Source: Mesorhizobium sp. WSM4313 (GTDB taxonomy: Bacteria; Pseudomonadota; Alphaproteobacteria; Rhizobiales; Rhizobiaceae). From it: a stretch of 64,000 bases of DNA. The notes beneath the pieces were generated by a model. That model had not been told where the DNA came from. It did not search any database and saw only the letters and a program-made list of their open reading frames with translations. Positions 46,003 through 53,718 of the stretch are shown here, piece after piece. The stretch covers positions 1 through 64,000 of the forward strand of contig NZ_NSFT01000016.1 of the NCBI RefSeq assembly GCF_002294725.1. The letters are read 5' to 3'. Positions within the stretch are counted from its first letter, which is position 1, and each line of letters opens with the position of its first letter. Made by a program: the position numbers and the translations under genes.

Positions 46003-46899
46003 TTAGTGAGTATTTTCGGCCGCGCGCTTTTTGTAGGTGCCGCGCTTGCCCGGCTTCGGCGCAACGGCGTCCATCTTCTCGCAAAGATCTTCCATTGACC
46101 AGAGCGTCTTGGACACGCCAGCGGCCATAGCCGGCGTCATCTTCAACGTCTTGTGCATTTTCACGAAGTTGTACCAGACAGTGTAGATCGCGACCATGTG
46201 TACATGGTTGTCGAACTTCTTTGAGAACGCATTGGTAAGGCGCGTGAAGCGACGGTTAGCCATGCGCATCGTGAGGTTGGCGCGCTCGATATGCGACGTG
46301 CTGACATGCACCGGATCGGGATTGCCTTCGATCCGCGTCTTGGTCGCGCCAGTGCACACAGCCGGGCTATATCGGCGCTCTGGCGACTTGTTGCTTTCCG
46401 GCTCGCCGTACTGCTTCACAAGCATGGCGTAATCGATGTCGGCACCAAAGGCTTCTTCGACCGCATTGAGATAGGCGCGGTGGCCATCCGTCGTAAGCTG
46501 GACGCGGTTGGCGAGACGGTCCTTCACGTCGTCCATGAAGGCCAGTGCGTATTCGCCATCGCGACCGCCGACCAGCCAGGAAATGATGAGCTTGCTGTCG
46601 CTGTCCAGAGCGGTCCAAGTCCACACGTCGCCAGCGCCATCGACAGGTTGCTTCATGCTGGAAACGTTCTTCGCCTTCGCGCCGACGAACGACCAGATTT
46701 CATCGCACTGGACGCGCCTGGACGTGACGTTGCGGACTTCGCGGTCGTGCAGATCGGCGCAGAACTTGCCGGCATCAACAAGCAGCTTCGAAACTGTGTT
46801 GATCGACACATCGGCAACGCGAGAGATCGACCGCATCGAGCTACCCTCGCAGAGCATCGAGAGGATTTGGACGCGGGTTTGCAGGGGCAGCTTGTTCAT
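46003..46899 (-). CDS. IS1-like DDE transposase (ISMhu11-like single-frame type)
   Basis: The 298-residue protein has an N-terminal helix-turn-helix (SMRSISRVADVSINTVSKLL). A DDE domain follows: CDEIWSFVGAKAKN (first Asp, and the IS1 InsB-type WSFVG), TTDGHRAYL (second Asp) and SHIERANLTMRMANRRFTRL (Glu), with a basic C-terminus. It is one continuous frame, unlike classical IS1, which needs a frameshift. AGGGG sits one base before the ATG at 46899, unusually close. A TTGACA promoter lies immediately upstream. Confidence 0.87.
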   Translation of the reverse strand: MNKLPLQTRVQILSMLCEGSSMRSISRVADVSINTVSKLLVDAGKFCADLHDREVRNVTSRRVQCDEIWSFVGAKAKNVSSMKQPVDGAGDVWTWTALDSDSKLIISWLVGGRDGEYALAFMDDVKDRLANRVQLTTDGHRAYLNAVEEAFGADIDYAMLVKQYGEPESNKSPERRYSPAVCTGATKTRIEGNPDPVHVSTSHIERANLTMRMANRRFTRLTNAFSKKFDNHVHMVAIYTVWYNFVKMHKTLKMTPAMAAGVSKTLWSMEDLCEKMDAVAPKPGKRGTYKKRAAENTH

Positions 46900-46905
46900 G
46901 CCCCT

Positions 46906-46934
46906 AATATGTGAACTTTTATGCTTAGTGTCAA
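46906..46934 (-). promoter_or_regulatory. Transposase promoter, probably yielding a leaderless or near-leaderless message
   Basis: On the minus strand a perfect TTGACA (46929-46934) and CATATT (46906-46911) are 17 bases apart. The expected transcription start falls at or within a few bases of the transposase ATG at 46899. Confidence 0.55.
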
Positions 46935-47107
46935 GCATATTTGTCACATTTGTGCAGACACATCCCCCTACCGCACGGGGAAACGACCGATTTCCCCATC
47001 TCTCGCTCGCCATTTTGGCATATAATGCTGCACCAATATCAGTTAATTGACAAAATAGCGAGCGCCAGCTACGGATATCGCACGATAAACCGAGCGGGAG
47101 AAGTGTG

Positions 47108-48574
47108 GTGGCGCTTAGCCGGGAAGTCAGACGTCTTGAACGGTCATGGCAGAATGAATCAGCGTGGCCGAAGCGCTTGGACTGGGTGGAGATCGAAAAC
47201 ATTCGCGGATGGCAGGGGCAGCGGATTCGCTTCCCGTTTCCTATCGTTGCGATTGCGGGCGAGAACGGGTCGGGCAAATCAACGATCATTCAGGCGTGCG
47301 CGGCGGTCTATCAAGGCCATCTCAGCAAAGGCTCGGTCAAGCAGAAAGGCACCAAGTATGCGTCGGACTTTTTCCCAAGCACGTTTTGGGATCAGATCAC
47401 CAATGCGGCTGTCAAATTCGGCTACACTGAGGGGAAGGAAATCAAGGAAGGCAGCATCCGCAAGCACACGGAACGATGGAAGGGCAATGTGGAACGGCCC
47501 GTGCGACCCGTCCAATGGCTCGACCTTAGCCGGATTGTTCCGATAGGCGGTCGTGTTGGCTATGCCAAGATAGCCCGATCAATTCATATCGAAGCGACTG
47601 CCGTGACTTTCGATGAAGATCGCTTAGGGCGCCTGTCGTCTATTCTGGGGCATAAGTATGATAACGCGAAAATGGCCCTTACGGACGTTGACCCAGAAAG
47701 GCCGATTTCCGTCCTTCATAGAGCCAATGCCGCGTATTCTGGCTATCATCAAGGCCAAGGCGAGATCACCATCGCCGAACTAATTCAGGCCGATCTCCCG
47801 AAGTACAGCCTGGTACTGATTGACGAGATCGAATCGTCACTTCATCCCAGAGCGCAGCGCCGCCTGATCCGCGATCTCGCTACTGTTTGCCGCGAAAGAG
47901 AGCTGCAAATTATCCTAACGACCCATTCTCCGTATGTATTGGAGGAACTGCCAAGGGAAGCCCGACTCCAAATCTTTGAGCAAGATGGCGTCAGGCAGGC
48001 GATGATCGGCGTAAGTCCAGAGTTCGCGCTTAGTCGAATGGACGACGTAACGCACCCAGAATGCGAACTCTATGTTGAGGACGACGTGGCCCAAACATTG
48101 GTTCGCGAGATACTATCGCAGCGTGCGCCAGATATCGGGTCGCGCGTGTTCGTAACCCCCTACGGGGCTGCTTCTGTCGGATATCAGCTTGGTCAAATGG
48201 TTGACGGTAAGCGGTTCCCCAGACCAGTGGGCGTGTTCTTAGATGGGGATTGCAAACCGGGAGTGGGCTGCTGCGTCCTTCCGGGCGAGGATGCGCCGGA
48301 GCGCGTCATCTTCGAAGACCTTGCAAAAATCAATTGGGGCGATCTCTGGGTGCTGCTTTTGCGCGATACATCGATTGTGTCGGACGCTTGTAACTCTAGT
48401 CTGGCGCTATCAGAGCATCACGACTGGATACCAGAGGCCGCGAAGCGGCTGATGATTGGCGGCAACATTCTATGGCATGCTATGTGTGCGGCTTGGGTCA
48501 AGCGGTGCATGGTGCAGGCAGATTTCGAGCGTATCCGGCAATATATCGAGGACAGGTTTGCCGATTACGACTAG
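47108..48574 (+). CDS. OLD-family ATP-dependent endonuclease (AAA ATPase plus TOPRIM), transposon passenger
   Basis: The 488-residue protein has an ABC/SMC-type ATPase. Residues counted from the GTG at 47105: Walker A GENGSGKST at about 52-60, Walker B LVLIDEIE at about 236-243 preceded by a GQGE signature-like turn, and the H-loop TTHSP at about 272-276. A C-terminal TOPRIM domain has YVEDD (about 323-327) and FLDGD (about 378-382), the metal-binding acids of OLD nucleases. GGGAG at 47096-47100 fits the GTG at 47108 best. OLD-family enzymes cut DNA and act in phage exclusion (for example P2 Old, GajA). It is transcribed divergently from the transposase and shares the last four bases with the next gene on the other strand. 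Confidence 0.85.
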   Translation: MALSREVRRLERSWQNESAWPKRLDWVEIENIRGWQGQRIRFPFPIVAIAGENGSGKSTIIQACAAVYQGHLSKGSVKQKGTKYASDFFPSTFWDQITNAAVKFGYTEGKEIKEGSIRKHTERWKGNVERPVRPVQWLDLSRIVPIGGRVGYAKIARSIHIEATAVTFDEDRLGRLSSILGHKYDNAKMALTDVDPERPISVLHRANAAYSGYHQGQGEITIAELIQADLPKYSLVLIDEIESSLHPRAQRRLIRDLATVCRERELQIILTTHSPYVLEELPREARLQIFEQDGVRQAMIGVSPEFALSRMDDVTHPECELYVEDDVAQTLVREILSQRAPDIGSRVFVTPYGAASVGYQLGQMVDGKRFPRPVGVFLDGDCKPGVGCCVLPGEDAPERVIFEDLAKINWGDLWVLLLRDTSIVSDACNSSLALSEHHDWIPEAAKRLMIGGNILWHAMCAAWVKRCMVQADFERIRQYIEDRFADYD

Positions 48575-48801
48575 CGTTTCCAACGGCTTTGCGCCGCCTT
48601 CTTAGCGATCTCTGCGCGCCGCTCCGGTGTCATGTTGGCGGCGCGCTTCCTTCCGCCCTTCGAACCAAGTTCTTTGGCGGCGGCGCTCTTGCCGTCATCC
48701 GGCGCATCGTCGGTTTCCTCGCCCGTAGCAATGCGCATGACGCGGACGGCATTGCCGATCACGTCGGCGGGGCGCTTTTGGCCTTTAGGTCCGGTTGGCA
48801 T
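48571..48801 (-). CDS. Small basic protein with a C-terminal KGG-like motif, transposon passenger
   Basis: The 76-residue protein reads MPTGPKGQKRPADVIGNAV..., then an acidic linker (EETDDAPDDGK), then ELGSKGGRKRAANMTPERRAEIAKKAAQSRWKR, a basic helix of the kind seen in KGG/conidiation-type and RNA-binding small proteins. DNA or RNA binding is inferred from charge only. Its start lies inside the 3' end of the DUF1330 gene (17-base overlap), so translation is coupled. Its stop codon shares the CTAG palindrome with the stop of the OLD gene. Confidence 0.65.
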   Translation of the reverse strand: MPTGPKGQKRPADVIGNAVRVMRIATGEETDDAPDDGKSAAAKELGSKGGRKRAANMTPERRAEIAKKAAQSRWKR

Positions 48802-49099
48802 CGCGTGGCTCTTCGCAACCTTCTGTGATGATAATGTCGGCAATAGCCTTGCCTTCTCGCATTGATATAGCCTTCGCGTATTCCGGGGAGTGGTAGCAAG
48901 CAAGAGCGGTGGCGAAATCCTTGAACTCCATTATGACTATCCTCGACCGTCCCTGGCCTTCCACCACTTCGGCCTTGCCGCCGCGAGCTAAGTATCGAGC
49001 GCCAAACTTCCGAGACGCGTTGGCTGTCTCTGCGATATAGAGCTTATATCCTTCAGGATCGCTCACATCGACCGACACCACCCAGTAGCCCTTAGGCAT
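48785..49099 (-). CDS. DUF1330 protein, transposon passenger
   Basis: The 104-residue protein (MPKGYWVVSVDV..., LARGG, IVIMEF, CYHSPEYAKA) is a clear homologue of the chromosomal DUF1330 protein at 29149-29436, about half identical by eye. It has an extra polar C-terminal tail (EEPRDANRT) that overlaps the next gene. It lies about 80 bases inside the right end of the transposon and is the first gene of a two-gene passenger operon. Function of the family is unknown. Confidence 0.85.
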   Translation of the reverse strand: MPKGYWVVSVDVSDPEGYKLYIAETANASRKFGARYLARGGKAEVVEGQGRSRIVIMEFKDFATALACYHSPEYAKAISMREGKAIADIIITEGCEEPRDANRT

Positions 49100-49178
49100 T
49101 ACCTGCTCCCATGCTTTCCGCTAAGCATATAGGAGTTCGGCCCGTGGCGCGACAGGTTGGTCGATGGCCGGCGATAGC

Positions 49179-49204
49179 CGTCAAATTTCAAACTGAGACA
49201 CTAC
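49179..49204 (-). repeat. Right terminal inverted repeat of the transposon
   Basis: Exact reverse complement of 45701-45726, ending aactgagacactac, and followed directly by the target duplication. Confidence 0.95.
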
Positions 49205-49214
49205 CGTATCGCAG
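49205..49214 (+). repeat. Target-site duplication, right copy
   Basis: cgtatcgcag, identical to 45691-45700. Confidence 0.92.
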
Positions 49215-49239
49215 CGGCGGTGCCCGAGGATTGCTGACC

Positions 49240-50079
49240 ATGAACCCGTCGAATATCAGGACAGGCATGACCCTCGATCTGGGTGTGCTCTTGCGCCACT
49301 GGCGCGATTTGCGCGGCACAAGCCAGCTCGATCTGTCGCTTGATACCGGCATCTCCCAACGACAGATCAGCTTCATCGAAAGCGGACGCAGCGTGCCCAA
49401 CCGCGAAACCCTGATGGCTATCGCCCGGGGGCTCGATGTGCCTTTACGCGAGCGTAACACATTGCTGCTCGCCGCGGGCTATGCGCCGATGTTTTCCGAA
49501 AGCGCGTGGGATTCGGTGGAAATGAAAAGCGTTACCGACGCCCTGACGCGCATCCTGCGGCAGCACGAGCCCTTTCCAGCAGTCGTGATGGATCGCTACT
49601 GGAACGTGCTCATGGCCAATGAATGCGCGCCGCGCTTCTTCGGCTGCTTCATCGACATGTCCGCCCGCCAGGGACCGCGCAACATGTTGCATCTGATGTT
49701 TGATCCGCAAGGCATGCGTCCGTTCATCGCCAATTGGCCCGATGTCGCCAGGAGCTTGTTCGAGCGTGTCTATCGCGAATCCATCGGCCGCGTTGTCGAC
49801 GAGAAGACGAAGGCCCTGCTGGCGGAATTGCTCGCCTATCCGGATGTTGAAAACCAATGGAGAAACCCGGTGGCACTGGGCTTCACGCCAGTCATTCCGC
49901 TGGGGTTCGTCAGGGAAGGCAGGGTTCTCAACTACTTTTCGATGGTCACCACGGTCGGGACGCCGCAAACCGTCGCTGCCCAGGAACTGCGTGTCGAGTG
50001 CATTTTCCCGGCCGACGAGGCAACCGAGGCGCTTCATGCCGAAATGATGGCCGTCGGCGCCGGGCATCCAGCGGCCTAG
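49240..50079 (+). CDS. XRE family regulator with MmyB-like ligand-binding domain
   Basis: The 279-residue protein has an N-terminal XRE helix-turn-helix (LGVLLRHWRDLRGTSQLDLSLDTGISQRQISFIESGRSVPNRETL). The MmyB-type PAS-like domain follows (FPAVVMDRYWNVLMANECAPRFFG; NMLHLMFDPQGMRPFIANWPDVA). The ATG at 49240 has GAGGA about ten bases upstream; upstream in-frame codons run into the transposon end. Such regulators often control neighbouring oxidoreductase or CMD-family genes. The transposon ends only 35 bases before the start, so its native promoter region is probably split. Confidence 0.9.
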   Translation: MNPSNIRTGMTLDLGVLLRHWRDLRGTSQLDLSLDTGISQRQISFIESGRSVPNRETLMAIARGLDVPLRERNTLLLAAGYAPMFSESAWDSVEMKSVTDALTRILRQHEPFPAVVMDRYWNVLMANECAPRFFGCFIDMSARQGPRNMLHLMFDPQGMRPFIANWPDVARSLFERVYRESIGRVVDEKTKALLAELLAYPDVENQWRNPVALGFTPVIPLGFVREGRVLNYFSMVTTVGTPQTVAAQELRVECIFPADEATEALHAEMMAVGAGHPAA

Positions 50080-50106
50080 CATCTGGAGACCGGCGTCGAC
50101 TACCGC

Positions 50107-51168
50107 TCAGTCGACCGGCGCCGCGAGGGCGGGCGCGGTTTTGGCCGTCTCCTTGCGCACGATCGGCGCCACCCTGGTGCCGTAAAGCTCGATAGCCTTC
50201 ATGATCTTGGCGTGCGGCATGGTGCCGATCGCCATCTGCAGCAGGAAGCGGTCGTTGCCGAAGATCTTGTGCTGGGCGACGATTTTTTCCGCCACGGCCT
50301 CAGGATTGCCGACGAAGAGGGCCCCGCTGGGACCCCGCGCGTGATCGAAATGCGCGCGCGAGGTCGGGCCCCAGCCGCGCTCGCGGCCGATGCGGTTCAT
50401 CACCTCGGCCTGCGGTCCGTAGAAATCGTCGGCCGCCTGTTCGGTCGTCTCGGAGATGAAGCCGTGCACGTTGATGCTTGTGGCGAGGCTGGCCGGATCG
50501 TTGCCGCCGCGCCGCGCGGCCTCGCGATAGATATCGAACAACGGCGCAAAACGCGCCGGCTCGCCGCCGATGATGGCCAGCGCCAGCGGCAGGCCGAGCA
50601 CGCCGGCGCGCGCGGCGGATTGCGGCGTGCCGCCGATGGCGATCCAGACCGGCAGTTTTTCCTGCAACGGACGCGGATAGACGCCGCGGCCGTTGATCGG
50701 CGCGCGCAGCTTGCCCTGCCACGTCACTGTCACCTGGTCGCGGATGGCGAGCAAGAGGTCGAGCTTCTCGGCGAACAGCTCGTCATAGTCCTCGAGATTG
50801 TAGCCGAACAGCGGGAAGGATTCGATGAAGGAGCCGCGCCCGGCCATGATCTCGGCGCGGCCGCCGGACAGAAGGTCAAGCGTCGCGAATTGCTGGAAGA
50901 CGCGCACCGGATCGTCGGAGGAAAGCACCGTGACCGCGCTGGTCAGGCGGATGCGCTTCGTGCGCTCGGCCGCCGCGGCCAGCGCCACCACCGGCGCCGA
51001 GGCGGCATAGTCTGGGCGGTGATGCTCGCCGAGGCCGAACACGTCGAGGCCGACCTGGTCGGCCAGCTCGATTTCCTCGACGAGGTTGCGCAGCCGCTCA
51101 TGCGGGCCGATCGCGCCGGGGCCTGGCTCCGGGCTGACATCGGCGAAAGTGTAGAGACCGAGTTCCAT
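50107..51168 (-). CDS. Luciferase-like (LLM class) flavin-dependent oxidoreductase
   Basis: The 353-residue TIM-barrel protein begins MELGLYTFADVSPEP and has LDVFGLGEHHRPDYAASAPVVALAA, IRLTSAVTVLSSDDPVRVFQQFATLDLLSGGRAEIMAGRGSF and PVWIAIGGTPQSAARAG, the LLM pattern. It is only distantly like the enzyme at 41626. It may act on a substrate related to the CMD/XRE locus, which converges on it with a 27-base gap. Cofactor and substrate are inferred only at family level. Confidence 0.88.
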   Translation of the reverse strand: MELGLYTFADVSPEPGPGAIGPHERLRNLVEEIELADQVGLDVFGLGEHHRPDYAASAPVVALAAAAERTKRIRLTSAVTVLSSDDPVRVFQQFATLDLLSGGRAEIMAGRGSFIESFPLFGYNLEDYDELFAEKLDLLLAIRDQVTVTWQGKLRAPINGRGVYPRPLQEKLPVWIAIGGTPQSAARAGVLGLPLALAIIGGEPARFAPLFDIYREAARRGGNDPASLATSINVHGFISETTEQAADDFYGPQAEVMNRIGRERGWGPTSRAHFDHARGPSGALFVGNPEAVAEKIVAQHKIFGNDRFLLQMAIGTMPHAKIMKAIELYGTRVAPIVRKETAKTAPALAAPVD

Positions 51169-51396
51169 CTGGTTGCGTCCTCAATGTTCACGTGGGCTTT
51201 TGCTGTCGGCGCTAGAGGTAGCCATCCGCCGTTCTGCCCGCCAGACGCGCGATCTGTGAACAGTGCATCGCGCTGCCGGGCCGTATCCCTGCGGCAACAA
51301 GCCCGGATTTTTCATGGCTGCCATACCGTTTTGGCGCTTGAACTTACCGCTTTCACGCGTATGTAAGCGTCGCGAATAGACTGCAGGGAAGTACAC

Positions 51397-51825
51397 TTGG
51401 CTATCTACAGGGAAAAAGACATTTTCGAGCGGCGCAATGCCGCGAACGAGGCAAAGAAGGCGCTGCTCGAGCGCTTCAAGGCAAAGCCGGCGGCGGATGA
51501 TCCGACAGTGCTGGCTCGCCAGGCCGAACGCAAGGCGATCCTTGAGGCCCGCGCCATCCGAGAGGCGGAAAAGGCAAGGCTGAAGCAGGAAAAGCTGGCA
51601 CGCGAAGCGGCCGAGAAGGCCGAGCGCGAGGCGATTGCCGAAGCGGCGCGTCTCGCGGCGGAAGCGGCGGCGGCCGAAGAGGCCAAGCGCCGCGAGGCCG
51701 AGGAATCCGAGCGCATCGCTTTCGAGCTTGCCGATGAGGCCGCGCGCAAGGCCAAGCGTGACGCACGCTACGCCGCCCGCAAGGCACGTGTCGGCCGTAC
51801 GCCTCCGGGCTTCTCCGCCCGCTAG
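51397..51825 (+). CDS. DUF6481-like alanine- and charge-rich coiled-coil protein
   Basis: The 142-residue protein starts MAIYREKDIFERRNAANEAKKALLERF, the DUF6481 signature. It continues as one long Ala/Glu/Lys/Arg-rich helix with coiled-coil character, ending in a basic RKARVGRTPPGFSAR tail. It has no membrane segment. The start is a TTG at 51397 with AGGGAAG upstream; no ATG fits. Function is unknown; family members are widespread in alphaproteobacteria. Confidence 0.75.
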   Translation: MAIYREKDIFERRNAANEAKKALLERFKAKPAADDPTVLARQAERKAILEARAIREAEKARLKQEKLAREAAEKAEREAIAEAARLAAEAAAAEEAKRREAEESERIAFELADEAARKAKRDARYAARKARVGRTPPGFSAR

Positions 51826-51849
51826 GTTCGGATTCGTTGGAAATTAAGT

Positions 51850-51872
51850 CAGGGTCGCCGAAAGCGGCCCTG
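51850..51872. terminator. Hairpin between the convergent DUF6481 and sugE genes
   Basis: cagggtcgc-cgaaa-gcggccctg forms a 9-bp stem with one G-U pair and a five-base loop, 25 bases after the DUF6481 stop. Downstream aatgcgttt is only weakly T-rich. Confidence 0.5.
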
Positions 51873-51898
51873 AATGCGTTTGTGCTACGGATAGCAGG

Positions 51899-52213
51899 CT
51901 AGGCGACCAGTTTAAGCCCGACGATGCCGCAGACGATCAGGCCGATACAGGCGAGCCGGACGATCGTCGCCGGCTCGCCGAGCAGCCAGATACCGAGCAG
52001 CGCCGTGCCGACGGTGCCGATGCCGGTCCACACCGCATAGGCCGTGCCGACAGGCAGCGTCTTCAGCGCCAGCCCGAGCAGGCCGAGGCTTACGATCATC
52101 GAGGCGATGGTGAGAAGGGTCGGCAGCGGCTTGGAGAAGCCGGCGGTATATTTGAGGCCGATCGCCCAGCCGATCTCGAACAGGCCGGCGAAGAAAAGAA
52201 AAATCCAGGACAT
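51899..52213 (-). CDS. sugE: SMR family exporter, SugE/Gdx-like guanidinium exporter
   Basis: The 104-residue protein has four membrane segments and the SMR core WIFLFFAGLFEIGWAIGLKYTAGF (essential Glu in the first helix, E14-like), LKTLPVGTAYAVWTGIGTVGTALLG and CIGLIVCGIVGLKL. The GWAIGLK and LPVGTAYAVWTGIG variants match the SugE/Gdx subgroup that exports guanidinium. GGAG lies eight bases before the ATG at 52213. A mini-ykkC riboswitch in the leader supports guanidinium as the substrate. Confidence 0.92.
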   Translation of the reverse strand: MSWIFLFFAGLFEIGWAIGLKYTAGFSKPLPTLLTIASMIVSLGLLGLALKTLPVGTAYAVWTGIGTVGTALLGIWLLGEPATIVRLACIGLIVCGIVGLKLVA

Positions 52214-52257
52214 CGAAGACACTCCGTCATTCCAGCATCGCCTGAGATGCTTGGTGG

Positions 52258-52301
52258 CGAGTCGTCCCGGCCGATTTTCGGGGAAGCGAGGTCGTCCTCG
52301 C
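52258..52301 (-). ncRNA. Guanidine-II (mini-ykkC) riboswitch in the sugE leader
   Basis: The minus-strand transcript has two successive hairpins with ACGA loops: GCGAGG-ACGA-CCTCGC (52286-52301) and CGGG-ACGA-CTCG (52258-52269), separated by a 16-base linker, about 45 bases before the sugE start. Paired ACGR-loop hairpins are the defining feature of the mini-ykkC guanidine aptamer, and sugE/gdx is its commonest downstream gene. A further hairpin (agcatc/gatgct) lies just before the ribosome site and could be the expression switch. Confidence 0.85.
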
Positions 52302-52400
52302 CCTTTGATATGGGGTGGCCTCGATCAACAAAACACCGGCAGCATTGTCATGCCGCCGGTTCAAAGTCAGCATTGAGCCGGGTCGACCGAATTCGGCCGC

Positions 52401-52526
52401 TTACTTTTCCTTGATACGCAACGCCTTGACCGGCGGCGCTTTCGGAGCCGGGGCCGCGGCGGGCTTCTTGGCGTCCTTCTTCGGCTTGCGGGCTTCCTTG
52501 CCCGCCTTCATCGCACCTTTAGCCAT
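52401..52526 (-). CDS. Small Lys/Ala/Pro-rich protein, unknown
   Basis: The 41-residue basic protein (MAKGAMKAGKEARKPKKDAKKP... ending LRIKEK) has a strong ribosome site (GGAGGAG) before the ATG at 52526. It resembles short histone-H1-like or ribosome-associated basic peptides found across rhizobia. It lies upstream of the sugE leader on the same strand. Confidence 0.55.
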   Translation of the reverse strand: MAKGAMKAGKEARKPKKDAKKPAAAPAPKAPPVKALRIKEK

Positions 52527-52723
52527 GATTCGCTCCTCCGATTGTGGACGTGCGAGTGAAACAAGAGAAATGCCCGGCTGCAAGAGGCTGTGCCGCTTTG
52601 CGAAGCCGGTCGGCCGGCTGTCAACCGATTTCCGGCACAGCGCTGTTCGAAACCTCGCACGGGCTGGTGCATTGTCTGTGAGGCGGGCCGCTAGGCTCGG
52701 GCGCGGGGCAGCTCGGAGATCGG

Positions 52724-53683
52724 ATGGCAGGACATAGCGGGTCGAGACGGGTGATCTACGCCGCGCTCGCCGGCAATTTGGCGATCGCGGCGACCAAATT
52801 CGCGGCGGCCGCCCTCACCGGTTCGTCCGCCATGCTGTCGGAAGGCGTGCATTCGCTGGTCGACACCGGCAACGGCGCGCTGCTCCTCCACGGCATGCGT
52901 CGCGCCGCGCGGCCGCCCGACCGCACCCATCCGCTCGGCCACGGACGCGAGCTCTATTTCTGGAGCTTTATCGTGGCGCTTCTGGTGTTCGCGCTCGGCG
53001 CCGGCGTCTCATTCTATGAAGGCGTCATCCACATCATGGCGCCCGAGCCGTTCGTCGACGCCAAGGTCAACTACATCGTGCTTGCCCTTTCCTTCGTCTT
53101 CGAAGGCAGCTCATGGCTGTTAGCGCTGAAGGAGTTCCGGCAGCAGAAGGGCAAGCAAGGCTGGCTGCAGGCCGTGCAATCGAGCAAGGATCCCAGCGTC
53201 TATACGGTGCTGTTCGAGGACAGCGCCGCGCTGCTCGGGCTGGCAGTCGCTTTCGCCGGCATCCTGTCGGCCCAGCTTCTGGAAATCCCCGAGCTCGACG
53301 GCCTCGGCTCGATCGGCATCGCTATCATCCTCGGTGCGACCGCCATCTTCCTGGCGCGCGAGAGCAAAGGGCTGCTGCTGGGCGAACCTGCCTCATCCGA
53401 AGTGCAGAAGAAGGTGCTGGCGATCGTCCAGGACGATCCGGCGGTGCAGCGCGCGAACGGAATCCTGAGCGTCCATATCGGGCCGGAGGAAATCGTCGCG
53501 GGCTTGAGCATCGAATTCGAGGATCATCTCAGCGCGCCCGATATCGAGGCCTGCGTCGAGCGCCTGGAAGCCAGGCTCAAGAAGGAAATGCCGCAAATAT
53601 CGAGGCTCTTCGTCAAGCCGCAGGCAACTGGCACATGGGAGCGGCGGCGCAAGGCCATGGCCGAGGCCTCGGAGGAGGGATAG
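52724..53683 (+). CDS. Cation diffusion facilitator family transporter
   Basis: The 319-residue protein has six membrane segments with the CDF segment-2 motif SSAMLSEGVHSLVDTGN (His and Asp ligands), the loop RPPDRTHPLGHGRELYFWSF, and segment 5 FEDSAALLGLAVAFAG. A C-terminal cytoplasmic domain follows (about residues 215-310). The segment-5 motif has Glu-Asp in place of the usual Asp/His pair, as in the ZNT9-like subgroup. Metal is undetermined; zinc or manganese efflux is the family-level guess. Confidence 0.9.
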   Translation: MAGHSGSRRVIYAALAGNLAIAATKFAAAALTGSSAMLSEGVHSLVDTGNGALLLHGMRRAARPPDRTHPLGHGRELYFWSFIVALLVFALGAGVSFYEGVIHIMAPEPFVDAKVNYIVLALSFVFEGSSWLLALKEFRQQKGKQGWLQAVQSSKDPSVYTVLFEDSAALLGLAVAFAGILSAQLLEIPELDGLGSIGIAIILGATAIFLARESKGLLLGEPASSEVQKKVLAIVQDDPAVQRANGILSVHIGPEEIVAGLSIEFEDHLSAPDIEACVERLEARLKKEMPQISRLFVKPQATGTWERRRKAMAEASEEG

Positions 53684-53718
53684 ATTTTGACAACGCGAAC
53701 TTGTCAGGAGGAAGGCCT

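Larger units (their letters stand above)
45701..49204. mobile_element. 3.5-kb IS1-like transposon with three passenger genes
   Basis: The element is bounded by 26-bp perfect inverted repeats and a 10-bp direct target duplication. Contents in order: a gene-free left end of about 275 bp, an IS1-like transposase (minus), an OLD-family ATPase/nuclease (plus), a small basic protein and a DUF1330 protein (both minus). The duplication length fits the IS1 family, which makes 8-10 bp. The DNA is less G+C-rich than the chromosome. It sits between the CMD-family gene and an XRE regulator gene, which were presumably adjacent before. All parts look intact, so insertion is recent. Confidence 0.9.
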
